Of a DNA stretch of 64,000 nt, positions 36,060 through 47,728 are shown one piece after another (the first letter of the stretch is position 1; each line of letters begins with the position of its first letter). Made by a program: the position numbers and the translations under genes. Origin of the DNA: Cryptomeria japonica (Eukaryota > Streptophyta > Pinopsida > Cupressales > Cupressaceae); the NCBI RefSeq assembly GCF_030272615.1, contig NC_081408.1, positions 615,412,476 through 615,476,475 on the forward strand, written 5' to 3'. Under the pieces are notes generated by a model that ran no database searches, was not told the origin of the DNA, and worked only from the letters and a program-made list of their open reading frames with translations.

Positions 36060-38373
36060 TCAACCTTGTAACTGGGTGGTTACAATTTGAAAAAGATCTC
36101 CCAAAATCAAGTTTATACTGTCCATAAACTTTTTGCTATCCTTTATTGTTGTCTTTGTTCTCTTCACTATACCGGTGAGATGCTACAAATGCTCTACCAG
36201 TGTTTTCTTTCCCTATATTAATGCCTCATATAATTCCTTCGATAGAGATGCTAGATAGTCCAATCTTGGACTTAGCTTTAATCTCAAATGCTTTGCCTTA
36301 TTTACCATTCTTTCTTTCTCTCTTTCCAATTTAAGTAGTTCTTCCTCAAAATTTGTTATCTTCTCCTAAAAAACTGATAGTGTATCAAGCGAGTTGACAA
36401 AACTATCTGCAAGTTTATTGATCTCATCCTGTACCTTGCTCATTTTCTTTTCTATATCTACAATCAAAAAGTTTGTTTTACAGGTATCTTTGTATAGATT
36501 TTTGTACTCTTTCAACAAATTACATAATTCCGGTAGAAGTGTGTCAAAATCTCGGTTACACTTCTTTATTTGCGCATCAAAGAATTTCTATTTTTCAATT
36601 TCTACCTTATCCTTCAATGACTCTTCCTTTATTTTCTCAATGTTTTCTATGATATATTTGCACAGTGTATCAAGTTGTCCTAAAGAGTCTTTGTTGTCTA
36701 TATTACAATTAGGAGCAATTACCTTCAAAATTGGTATGGTATCATCAATTGCTTTGTAAGCTTGTGAGCTATAGTCGGTTATTTTCTTGATTGAATCTAA
36801 TAGTACCTCAGTCACATTACTTGATTTGTATCCTAATGATGAATCAACAATCTGAGTACCGGTGGAAGTAACCAAGCTTGTATTGACCTCTGGTAAGTCT
36901 GTTTGTGTCTGCATTTGTTTAAGCAATGGTTTTTCTACTTCACTAGTTGTCGGTGGCATTGTTTCCTTATGGCTGCTATTGTTGTTGTTCCAGAGCCTTT
37001 TGCTATGTTTGTTCCTCTGTTTGTTGTAATGTCTTAGTCTATGTCTAAGTCTCTACCTTTTGCTCTTTATCTTCTGTCAGTTTCTCCTATGTGTTATCAA
37101 TTTCCTCAGCTATCAGAGGCTCACTATCCATATTAGTCTTATCAGTTGTATCTTTGTCTACTACTATGTTGATCTTCTGAGTATCAACATCCACAGTATA
37201 TAAGACTTCAGGATTAGGATTATTATCCTCTACATCCATACTCTCAGCTGCCAGTTGATCATCTATAGTTGTTGTTTTTACTGGTGGAGTAATTAAAGGA
37301 GGTGGAGGTAAGTTGTCTCTAACCTTGATACTAGGTGGTCCACCAACTTTTCCTTTCCCCTTGTCTCTATCTTTCTGATAAACTTTTATGGGTTTGGGGT
37401 TCTTGTATTCTTCTTGTTTTTCTTTCTCAACTAGGAATATGTCCCATCCATTTTCAATCTCTTCAGTCACCTCATTTACTCTTCCAAACATTAAAGCAAT
37501 GTGCCGGTGTGCAGTAGAAAATACTATCCGGTTGGCTTGAGCAATTAGGTCATCAATTTCTTTGGGAGAGTTTACCGGATATACAACAAGTAGCTTTTCA
37601 ATTTTTATTTTCTTATCTAGTTCTATTACTGCTTATCTTCTTGCTTCTAGTCTTTTGAATAGTTCATTTGGAATTTCATTGACTACTTCCATCAAAAACT
37701 TTTTATACATATCCATGTGCAATATAACACTATTTTCAACTTGTTCTTTTTCATCAGTTGTTAAGGTGTCATATATTTTCTCTATGTTCTTCAATTTACC
37801 TTCCTCTATGATTTCATTCAGCATTATATCAAGAGGGGCCAAGTCTTTGTTTGTCCTCTTCTTCTTCTTGGGTGTTAGTTTCTTCTTTGGCGTGGCCTTT
37901 CTTACCGGAGATCTCACTGCTTGTTGTTTTTGCCTTGTCCTCCTAGGTGAGGGTGTGGTTGCTGGTGAGGGATCTCTTTTTCTTACAACTCTTTTGAAAT
38001 TTGCAAGCATGTCACCTTCCGAAGAAGTACCTACCAGTGATAGGTGAGTTTCAGGTTGTGGAGCTGCTAACTCATCCTCTGTTATACCGGTTTTTTTCAA
38101 TACATCTTCTTTGATGACTTTTGCTTGTCTGGAACCTTTCCTTACAACTGCCTCAACTTTTTTCAATCTTTTCTTTGATTGTATTTGGCTTTCAATGGTT
38201 TTTGCACTACCAAATATTTCTTCCTTAGGTTCTCTGGGGGCTTCCAGAAGTGCTTTAGCATATGTTTCAACTATGTGATCATCTATTTCATAGCCCATCT
38301 TGGTTACCCAAACTGTCCTAGGGATGACTGCTTCCATCCAGATTTCATCTTTCTTGATTACAAAGCATATTTT
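36060..38373 (-). pseudogene. X2 ORF2, C-terminal part
   Basis: Continuing from 51340 after removal of Y, the frame passes KICFVIKKDEIWMEAVIPRT into 38337-37633, open for 235 codons, and includes the basic linker TPKKKLTPKKKKRTNKD. A CAA-to-TAA stop lies at 37633 (X1 has RRQ there). The same frame is open over 37491-37087. A frameshift near 37000 leads to 36959-36588 (KPLLKQMQTQTDLPEV, then the coiled coil), and the ORF ends at the stop 36060-36062, equivalent to 19226 in X1. Total ORF2 length with 51340-52316 is about 1,095 codons. Function unknown; domain order is identical to X1. Confidence 0.82.
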
Positions 38374-39908
38374 TGTACGTTAGGAAATTAGGAATCATCA
38401 CAAACAAGATAAACATACTAATCATTAGCTCAATCACAAAAGCACAATTGCAATGATCTATCCTAAACAACACTCAATAGAGACATGAAATAAAAACATT
38501 CAAAACTAGAAATTAAGCAAACCAAAGGTATGATTTGAATGCTCCTTCATGCGGCTCCATTGTCCTTTCTTCTCCAAATAGTTTTGTTGTGGATCTCACC
38601 TACTAGTGCATGATCATGATATGAAAGCAGGTAAATAAGATATTGCTCAAGAATACTCGAAGCGTGATTAACTAGAAATTCGATAATTTGATTAGGGGTC
38701 AAGAATCAAGGGTCAAGATTGAAGAAATTCATCCAATTTATAGAAGAATTGGAGAAAAGACAAGATTAGCATGATTCAATTCAAATGGAAATTGCAAATC
38801 AATTATGTCAATTATGACAAATTATGACAAATTATGCACCTTCTATGCAAAATTTGTTGATTGATGATTTATGACAAATTATGACAACTTGTATGTCAAA
38901 AATTGATTGATTGTCAATTATGACAAATTATGACAAATTGACATGTCATTCCCATGAATTTAGGAGAGAAATAGGAGAGAAATTGAAATTAGGAAATTAG
39001 AAAATTAGAAAATTAGAAAATTAGAAAATTAAGAATTTAGGAAATAAGAAGTTGATGGAAATTAGAAATTAGGTAAATTAATTAATAATTTATCATTTAT
39101 TAATTAATTCACAAAGAGGAATAATTAGCCAATTAAATGAACATTTAATTGTGACAAGAAAACTTAGGATAAAAAAATAATTTATTAATCCTAAAGGAGG
39201 AAATGACGAACCAGGTTAAATGATTAAATCATGAAACCCTAGAAGATGAATTAGGTCTTGATGAAAGATAATTGACTCGATCATGATTCTGATTAACAAA
39301 GAACCAATGTGATAAATGATTTAATTGATAAAATGTGCCAATTGACGAGGAACAATGACTAATTGATCCAAATTGACATGATTGAAAAGAACGATGATTG
39401 ATGACAAAATAGATTGCAAAACGACAATATTGAAAATGACCACGATTGATGACAAATCGATCGCAAAATGACAAGATTGAAAATGACAACGATCAATGAC
39501 AAATTGATCGCAAAATAACAATATCGAACATGACAACAACCGATGACAAATCGATCGTTAAACGACAAGATTGAAAATGATAAGGATTGATGATAAATCA
39601 ACAAGATTGATAAGAGGACAAAACCCTAATTAGGATTGATGATGTCCAAAATAATGACAAATTAGCACACACATTGATGTGATAGGATAAGATCGATTAA
39701 AATCATGACTGGATAGTGTTGTTGACAAGACCAAATTTGAGAGAGAGACGAATGAAGAATGTAGAAGAATGACTCGATGCTCGCAAATGATAAAGACCAA
39801 GTGCGAATCATAGGAGAAATGTTAATGCGACGCAAAAACCTAAAATGAGGCAATGCGCAAATGTTAAAGTATGACTCCGCAAGCGTTGACCATTTTTAGG
39901 TGTCTACA
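38374..39908 (-). repeat. Y 3' LTR
   Basis: 1,535 bp, plus-strand TGTACGTTAGG to GTGTCTACA. It contains repeated TTATGACAAA words (38808-38945), a run of GAAAATTA units (38995-39035) and 48-bp tandem repeats (39396-39612). Confidence 0.93.
39396..39612. repeat. 48-bp imperfect tandem repeats in Y LTR
   Basis: About four and a half units of the type GATTGATGACAAATCGATCG followed by CAAAATGACAAGATTGAAAA. The same array occurs at about 50827-51043 in the other LTR. Open frames across it only reflect the period being a multiple of three. Confidence 0.85.
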
Positions 39909-39922
39909 TTTTGCCCCTCTTT
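39909..39922 (-). promoter_or_regulatory. Y polypurine tract
   Basis: Sense-strand AAAGAGGGGCAAAA immediately before TGTAGACACC of the 3' LTR. Confidence 0.75.
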
Positions 39923-40439
39923 GAGACAATGCGATTTTAAGTGTTGTTTCAAAGAACAATAATGAAAATGCCCCAGACAATAATAATGACATATGCATGC
40001 CCCCTCGAGGAATTGGCTGGAAACATGCAGAGAAGAGGCCAATTGATCAATAAAAATGATAGGATCGAACGGACTGACAATCGGAGATCAGATGCATGAA
40101 GGACAAGCAATTGAAGACACAAAAGACCACGACCAACATAAGATGGAGAGGGTGCACGTCCATCTATGCACTGACAAAGATCTATAAATGGGACCAAAAG
40201 AGTGATAATTTGCTCATTTGCACTAGACAAAGAGGAGGATTTGTTGCTCTGGACAAGGACACTTGCAAATAGATGGTGAACATTCCAATGGTGGATCACC
40301 TCGGGGAATGTGTACATACTTACAGACAACCGGATGATGTAGGAGCAGCTGTATGGATCTCAAAAACCCATGTTTTCAATTTCATGAATTCTAATTGCAT
40401 GCGGGACATTGCGGGGCCCATAGGGGATGCAGAAAAGGA

Positions 40440-40560
40440 CTCCTGCGCTTGTGTAGGGCGAATCCTGCGCTTGTGTGGGGTCTTTTGCGCTTGTGTAGGG
40501 AGACACAAGCGCAAGTTACCTGACACAGGCGCAGGTTACTTGACACAGGCACAATTGTGC
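40440..40560. repeat. 20-bp ACACAGGCGCA-type repeats with inverted copies (Y, 3' side)
   Basis: Three copies of GCGCTTGTGTAGGG-like sequence are followed by three copies of GACACAGGCGCAGGTTAC-like sequence, so the two halves are inverted repeats of each other. Related units recur at 49557-49690 near the other end of the Y interior. Confidence 0.85.
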
Positions 40561-40725
40561 AATGCAAACCCTAATTTTGGTCAAAATGACATGCAAATGA
40601 TCTGGAAAAGGGGGATAAGGGTAGGATAGGTTAGATTAGATGAAAAACACCCTGATTTGGACATGAAAATGAGGAAATGCAACCCGTAGGAGCAAACCCT
40701 AAAACTGACAAAATGTGCCCCAATT

Positions 40726-42530
40726 GTGATGCAGAGTCGACAGTATCCATTGATCACACAGGAGAACCGACCTGACTGCTTCATGCTACGACATAGACTC
40801 AGGAGCACAGACATAGATACATTAGCAGGACTTGGGATATACTATGTCACATTCATGCCCAAGATTAGGGCAAACACAGGACTGCTTACCGCATTGGCAG
40901 AGCGATGGCATTCAGAGACCTCCTCATTCCATCTGGCGACTGGAGAGGCGACGGTGACATTGGAGGATGTATGGCGTATCCTCCGCATTCTGATTCACGG
41001 AGAGATGATAGAGTATGACCTGGTGATAGGGAGAGATGCATTGTGCAGATTGTTTGAGTGTGACGCAGATGATCTGGATATCGTCGAGAGGGAGATTGGC
41101 TGGGAGACTATGGCATCGGAGTATGATCGATGATATGTGGTGATAGCTGTGGTTATAGCATGCCTACTAGTAGGAGACAAACGAGGACATGGATTCCCTA
41201 TTGGATGGGGAAGAGTGCTAGAGCAGATGGTGACAGAGGGGACGGTCTATGCATGGGGACCATGTGTACTGGCTATGCTATATTTTCAGCTGCATCAGAT
41301 AGCATATCAGGGAGTTCAGACTTTGAGCTGTGGAGTTACACTACTATAGGTATGGGCATTTGAGCACATAGCCATATGTCGACCAACTATAGATAGACAG
41401 GTAGTACCACACCGACCATATGTGTACTACTATGGGGGAGCACTGAGACAGGGTCCTTTTGGATACATACTATATTGGCGACATGAGCTAGACAGACTGA
41501 GAGAGTTCATATGGAGGCCATATCATGATTTCCCGAGATGGTCAGATGATAGTGATGAGCTACCATATTGTAGACAGGAGAGGTACTTGATTGGGCGACC
41601 AGTGAATTGCCAGAGAGTGATTGAGTTGTACCTGCCAAAGAGAGTGAGACGACAGTTTGGAGAGAGGCAGGATGTACCTAGGAGGACTGCACACTTTGCT
41701 CGATCTCATAGAGAGACGAGTCAGTGAGGGAGTATGATTCAGCTACACACAGCATATGCGGACTTCTCATAGCTATAGTAGAGACAGTGGGATTGGAGAT
41801 CAGATGTGGAGGACATGGGGACGACAGATGAGTATGATAGATGGTTTGCACAACGACGGCCAGTGCCATTGACAGATCCGGATATTCTAGTATCGAGGCG
41901 ACAGGAGGACTTCCCACTCACAGGCGAGGAGGAGGGAGATGATGAGGACGAGGAGGATGAGGACGAGGAGGATGAGGGTGGGGATGATGAGGACGGAGAT
42001 GAGGATGAGCTAGATTCAGGCGAGCATGAGGCATTGTAGGATATACCCATAGAGCCGGAGACAACTAGGACAGAGGAGATGGAGATGTGCAGGGCGACCA
42101 TAGCGAGTTAGCAGGATCACATTGCGACATTAGAGAGACAGCAGGATCAGTTCAGAGTGGAGATAGCCAGACTCACAGCGGCTCGAGATGCAGCGATTGC
42201 TCAGGCACAGTGAGAGGAACAGAGAGTCACTGAGTATATTGGGTCGATTCGGGATGCCAGTGCACGGGAGATGGCACAGATGCTGGTAGAGACCGGACAG
42301 GAGATACGCCATTGGAGGACACTATATGAGAGTGCAGTTCCACTAGAGCAGAGAGCACCTTCCTATCGGGCACGATCGAGGACAGAGAGCAGGGCACGCT
42401 CTCAGAGGTCATTGAGCAGCATGGGAGTGAGTGGACCTATGAGACCACCATAGCCAGGACCAGGAGGGACATCATCCGCGAGACATGGCAAGGATGAGGA
42501 GGACAGAGGGAGCACCTAGTGACAGAGGCA
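40726..42530 (+). pseudogene. Plant mobile domain (PMD) ORF, antisense in Y
   Basis: One frame runs through the region with several stops (41131, 41347, 41725, then more). The N-terminal 340 or so codons show the plant mobile domain pattern: LLTALAERWHSETSSFHLAT, GEATVTLEDVWRILRILIHG, GDKRGHGFPIGWGRVLEQM, and a C-terminal ERYLIGRPVNCQRVIELYLP with RRQFGERQDVPRR. A highly acidic Asp/Glu tract (41940-42020) follows, then a coiled-coil-like Gln/Arg/Glu region (42110-42330) and a Ser/Arg tail. PMD proteins exist as cellular genes (MAIN/MAIL family) and inside plant transposons; the role of the transposon forms is unclear. It runs opposite to the LTR element's sense strand. Most stops are TGG or CAG changes. 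The start at 40726 or 40729 is the first ATG before the conserved region. Confidence 0.82.
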
Positions 42531-44869
42531 CGTGCTCCTTAGATAGACAGTAGACATTATGTAGTTTGACATTTTGTAGTCAGCCTGCGGGCCATACTTA
42601 GGACAGACAGTCCAATTTTGTACTCCGATATTATTGTGACATATGATATGATATGCATCGATATGATGGGATGCAATGTGTTACGACTTATGTGATTTTC
42701 TATGTATGGATGACTTATGCATTGTTTATGTACCATTGTGGAACATGTATGGATGTATTTTCTTATGTGTTTTTGATGCATTTATAAAATAAAATGGATA
42801 AAATGCTTGATGGGATGTTTGATATAATGCAAATGTACTAACCAATGAATGCAGGATGTAGCATGTATGTTTGGAGATCGGAGCACTAGACCGAACTGAC
42901 CAGCCGACCAGACAGAAGAAATGTTAGTAAGAAGAAAATGAAACAGAGAACAGTGAGAGACAAACAAAAACTTGCTTTCAGTATTGCACTTTGTAGGTGA
43001 GAACCTTTATTTTTTATGTAGCAAAACAGATGCGTAGCACCATGGCATTGAAGGCCAGAGCTAAAATGCAACCCTTTTTGCAAAAGACAGACACATTGCA
43101 GACAAACAACAATCACAACAAAAAAAGAAAGGAACCTTGATCCATCCTGGTCACTCTAAATCACTCAGTGACATCATCGAGCAACATAGGAGCATGATCG
43201 AAGATAAATCAATAGAAAGATAAGATGCACAAAATTCCAACAAATCAAACAAACATCTTGATCTTCATTGTCAAAAGTTGAAAGCATTGATAGGACAATC
43301 ATGCTGTCTGGTTTCAGGGAATGCGGTACTCCGTCTAAGACAAGACATAGTCTGGTTTCGAGTATACCACACCCTGTATAAGACTCATGATAGTAGAGAC
43401 AAGGAAAAATGATATTGAGGTTGATTGATATGACAATTCTGATCAGTTTGAATGTCTAGTTTGATTGAAAAGGTTCATCTGTTAACGCATGATTTTATTT
43501 AAAGCACAGTGTTTGATTGCGTGTCATTGGATGTATACTCAATGATCTGTCTATGCACAAAGGGATTATTTTATGTTTTGCTTTGTTTTTTGGATTTTAA
43601 TGTTTTGAAATGTTTTTGTTCATTTTTTTCAAGACTTTATTTGATTTTTTTTGTTTTTATTTCAGGACATTTTTCGATTTTGTTGAGTTTTTTTAGGACC
43701 TTATTTGATTTTATTTTTTTTGTTATGATTTTTTCAGGACATTTTTAAATGTTTTTGAGATTTTTTTTTTTTGGACATTTTTCAATTTTTATGAGATTGT
43801 TTTTAGGACATTTTTCAATTTTTATGAGATTTTTTCAGGACATTTTTCAATTTTTATGAAATTTTTTCAGGACATTTTTTGATTTTTTAATGATTTTGCC
43901 CCCAGTGTCTAGCAAGGAAAGGAATATGATAGGTGAATAAATAGGCTTGCTGAAATGATGGTGGATAGAGGGAAGACAAAGGCCTTTTATTATGGAGACA
44001 ATACGGATGCAATTTTCAAAGGCTATTGCGTGATGGGACAAGAAACTGGATATGACAATGTAAAGCAGGAACATGGCATGAGGGACATGTCAAGAGGTTT
44101 TTGAAACCATGTTTAAATTTTTGCGTCCTTATGTCAGATCAAGATCAAGGGACAGAAAGAGTGTATGGATAGTGATAAGATATGGATAGGATAAGCAAGA
44201 CCAAGAATGGATAAGCGACATGGATTGAAGGTCGGGATTGGCTAAGGAATAGTGGCAGAAAGTTGCAATAAGTTAGGGAATATGGATGAAAGGTTGTAAT
44301 AAGCAAATGGATAAAGACCAAAAGCTATGATAGACTAAAAGCTACAAACAAGATACATGATGCTCATGATGATCCTTAGCCTTGTCAAGATCAAAGGTGG
44401 AAAGAGGAAATGGACATGAGGGATGATAGGACAAGGAAGGGTAATAGGACATGAAGGAGTATGACATGGTATGATAGGATAATGAAGGGCAATAGGATAT
44501 GAAGGAGGAAACCTACCTCCAAGTGTGGTGTGCAAGAAGTTCATAGATTACGCATGACGCCTGTTTGCCAAGTTTTCATCATGGTACTTGCCCAAGGCAC
44601 TTGTTTACCAGGTTTTCACTAGAGGGCGAATTATTTTTGCTTTATTTTTTTTCTTTCTTTTTTTTTCTTTTTTGTATTTTGACTTTTTCACTTTTTTTTT
44701 GACTTTTTCAATAGAAAATGGACACATGATAGGGGATGGAAGAAGGACTCAAGCGTCTTTTTGTTTGGATAGTAGCCTTAAAAAAAAATGGACCATGACC
44801 TTTAAAAGTATGCTCAAAGACGTTAGTAGGATAAGGACATGGAAAATAATATGAAACTAAGGCAAGGAT
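42531..44869. other. Y interior, non-coding spacer between the two ORFs
   Basis: No credible gene on either strand. It is A/T-rich on the plus strand with T-rich tandem repeats at 43662-43890 and T-rich runs near 44640-44710. It lies where pol would be in an autonomous gypsy, but no RT, RNase H or integrase motif is visible in any frame. Confidence 0.6.
43662..43890. repeat. T-rich tandem repeats of about 30-36 bp
   Basis: Roughly seven units of AGGACATTTTTCAATTTTTA followed by TGAGATTTTTTC, most regular between 43780 and 43875. Confidence 0.85.
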
Positions 44870-47728
44870 TTATGCAAAGGATGGGACCAAAGGGATGGAA
44901 GGATGGAAAATATGCATTGGATAATGGATAGGGTATTGGAAGAACTGGGCTTCAGTGGATGGAAATGTTGGCAAGATCAACATTGGCACACACCTTGAGG
45001 GGTGATGGACTGATGGAGGAAGAGTGGGTTTCAGATTGTGAGATTTTGATGAAAGAATAGCTAGGGATTTGCGGACAAAAGGGCCCAAAATGGATGAAGA
45101 AGGTGATGGAGGAATAGATTTGAGAGGTTCAGATGGAGGAATAGCAACTTTGGATTCCAAGTTGGATGTTTCTTTAGGCTTTTGTGCTTCAAGGAGCCGC
45201 TTAGGGATCCACATGGTTTTTGATTTTTCATGCTTTTGTGGTTCCTTGGAGTGCATTGCTTGCACAAGGGATTTAGGAACCCATATAGATTTTGACTTTT
45301 GTTTTTGAGAAATGGGCCTTTGTGGCCTTTTGGATATTTCTTTTTCTTTTTTGATCATATTTTTATTTGCTTTGACATGTTGATCCTTGAATACATGTGG
45401 ATTTCTAGACTTATGACTTTTACACTTGGCATCCAAATTGCTTGGAGGGGGAAAGGAATGCATGGATGGATATGAATGAAATGGACTTCTTTTGGATGAC
45501 TGGAGGGTTCTCAAAGATGTGTGCCTTTGCTGACCTTGCATAGAAGATGGGAGGATATAGGGACCTAGAATGGATGGAAGCGATGATGGGGAAGGTGGAC
45601 ATTTGGATTTTGACTTTGATGGAGGGATACCAACGCCTTGAGTGTGAGCTCTGTAGCCATGACCATTAGTATATTCTTTGATATGGAGGGGTTCTTGCTT
45701 GTGAAGGTCTACTCCTTTTCCTTTATGAATATCTTGACTTGTAGGATACTCTTTTCTTTGGGAAGAAGACACGAGTCCATTATGAGGTGGATATGATATG
45801 AGAGAAATAATGAGATCCTGAAGTGGATCGGATTGCACCAAAGTGGAAGAACCCATTATGCATGTTGAGGGTTCATAAAAATCTTGCACTAACATATTAG
45901 AATCATGAGGGGTATCAGGATCATGAGGGGGATCAGGATCATGAGGGGGACTAGGATTGTGTGGTGGACATGGTTCAATGACAGGCTCTTCAAGAGATGG
46001 AATGGGAGAAATAATGGGATCATCACAAGAAATGAGATCTTGGAGTGTATATGGAGCATTAGGACAAGGAGATGGAGGAACAAGTGGATCTTGTGGAGGA
46101 TCTGAAGGAATGATAGGGTCTTGTGTTGGAAATGAATTTGGAAGGATACTTTGATCTTGACAAGGAGGAAGATCATTGGATTCCTCTTTAAAGGTGCTTT
46201 GCTCTTGACTTTTAATGGGATAATTAGAAAGGATGGAAGGGATATCTGGACTATCAATGGGATTTGAAAGGATATTGTGTTCTTGGAATGGAAGGGGATC
46301 ATTTGGGATTGGATGGACTAGGATATCTTGATCTTGCTCAAGGAATGGAGTGTCAATAGGACTTTGGATAGGATGGACAAGAATAGGGGAATCATCGTGA
46401 GTGTCTGGGAAGATGGGGTCCTGGTCAACAATTGGATGGGATGATAAGGTTTTAGGATCTTGATCTATTTCAAGACACATTTCTTCATGCTCTAAATTAT
46501 CCTCTTGACATGGGATTAGACTTTGGATATGCATGGGGGATTCTGACAAGGAATCAATGATTTGGCATGAAGGAAATGCACTTTGAACACTTGTGATGGA
46601 TTCTGGAAAGGAATCAATGCTTGAACATGAGGAAGAGGGACTTCGAATGGGGTCCTCTAAAATAGGTAATGGCAATAAAGTGCACGGTGGCATTGGGTCT
46701 TGTATTTCTGAAACATGACAAGGATGTGCATCATGAATTGGATTATCAATTATGGATAGCCCTTGGATAATTGCATCCTTGGGTGTATTGTTTGATGAGG
46801 ACAATATGGAAGGTTCTTGTAAAACTTCTAAAGGTGTAGGGATAGATGCCACTGGAGAGTCAATTTGCTTACGAGGGGATGAGGCATTGCTAGACATAAG
46901 TGTATTATCTTGATCTTCCTCAATAAACTCACTTGGTAATTTCCCTAAGAGCATTGCAATAAAGCCACCTTTCTTTCGAGGTTTTGACATAGTTGTATCT
47001 GGAATTTGAACTTGTTTTGAAAGGATTTGGATCTGGTCTAATGTCATGTTTTGATTTTGGACTTGGTTCAATTGTTCTGACATGTTTGAAACTTGGGTTG
47101 GTGTGTGTTGCAACCTTTATTTTTGAATTTGTGATTGTGGTTGTTGACATTGATATTCCACCATTGGTTGAACCATTTGTTGACATTGTATAGTTGGTTG
47201 GACATATTGTTGAAATTGGACCATTGATTGCATTGGTTGAATATGTTGGACAATTGGTTGAACCATTGGTTGTATTGGTTGAAAATCAGATTTATAGTAA
47301 ACACCTTCTTGTTCTTGTTGTGGAGGCACTTAATGTTGAAATTGATGTTGTCTCCCTTCTTGAAATTGTTTCATCATCTCTATTTGAGAGAGGAGAGCTG
47401 GTATGTCTGATCATTCGATAAGAGACCTTACATCAATTGGCTCAATATTTGGATTTTGACCTGAAAGTTTTCGAAACATTTTGGACATTTGTGATCTATT
47501 CTTCGCAATGTTTTTCACTCTTTGTTCCAAAATCTCATTTTCTTGAGCTAGTTTCTCCTCTAGTTTTTGTATTTGGAGACTTGTTTCATCATAAAAAGTT
47601 TGATCAATATTGCCTTGTTGTTGGGTTGGATAGAATTTTGATTGCCTTGTCGGTTGATATGTCAAACTTTGTTGCATCATTGGTGCTTGGAACCTTGTTT
47701 CAATAGACATGTCACTATGCAAATGCAA
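44870..47728 (-). pseudogene. Y sense ORF: long Pro/Ser/Asp-rich protein of unknown function
   Basis: One minus-strand frame covers 953 codons with stops at about 47409-47411, 47330-47332 and 47114-47116; the last 747 codons (47113-44870) are open. N-terminal part: coiled coil (QKLEEKLAQENEILEQRVKN), then a Gln/Pro/Met/Val repeat tract, then KPRKKGGFIAMLLGKLPSEF, the most conserved-looking block. The middle is low-complexity Pro/Ser/Asp/Ile, including PHDPDPPHDPDTPHDS repeats. Near the C-terminus are two similar motifs, KSIWVPKSLVQA and KTMWIPKRLLEA. Its position just after the leader is that of gag, but I see no CCHC knuckle or capsid homology. Length and openness are unusual in this decayed setting. 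Confidence 0.6.

Noticed and set aside
39321-39604. Overlapping Cys/Phe/Ile-rich minus-strand frames
   Set aside because: Produced by the 48-bp tandem repeat, whose period is divisible by three; the same happens at 50752-50967.
39396-39612. CRISPR-like array
   Set aside because: The units are imperfect tandem repeats without unique spacers, in a plant LTR.
41739-42101. Minus-strand Ser/Pro-rich open frame
   Set aside because: Antisense shadow of the acidic tract of the PMD ORF.
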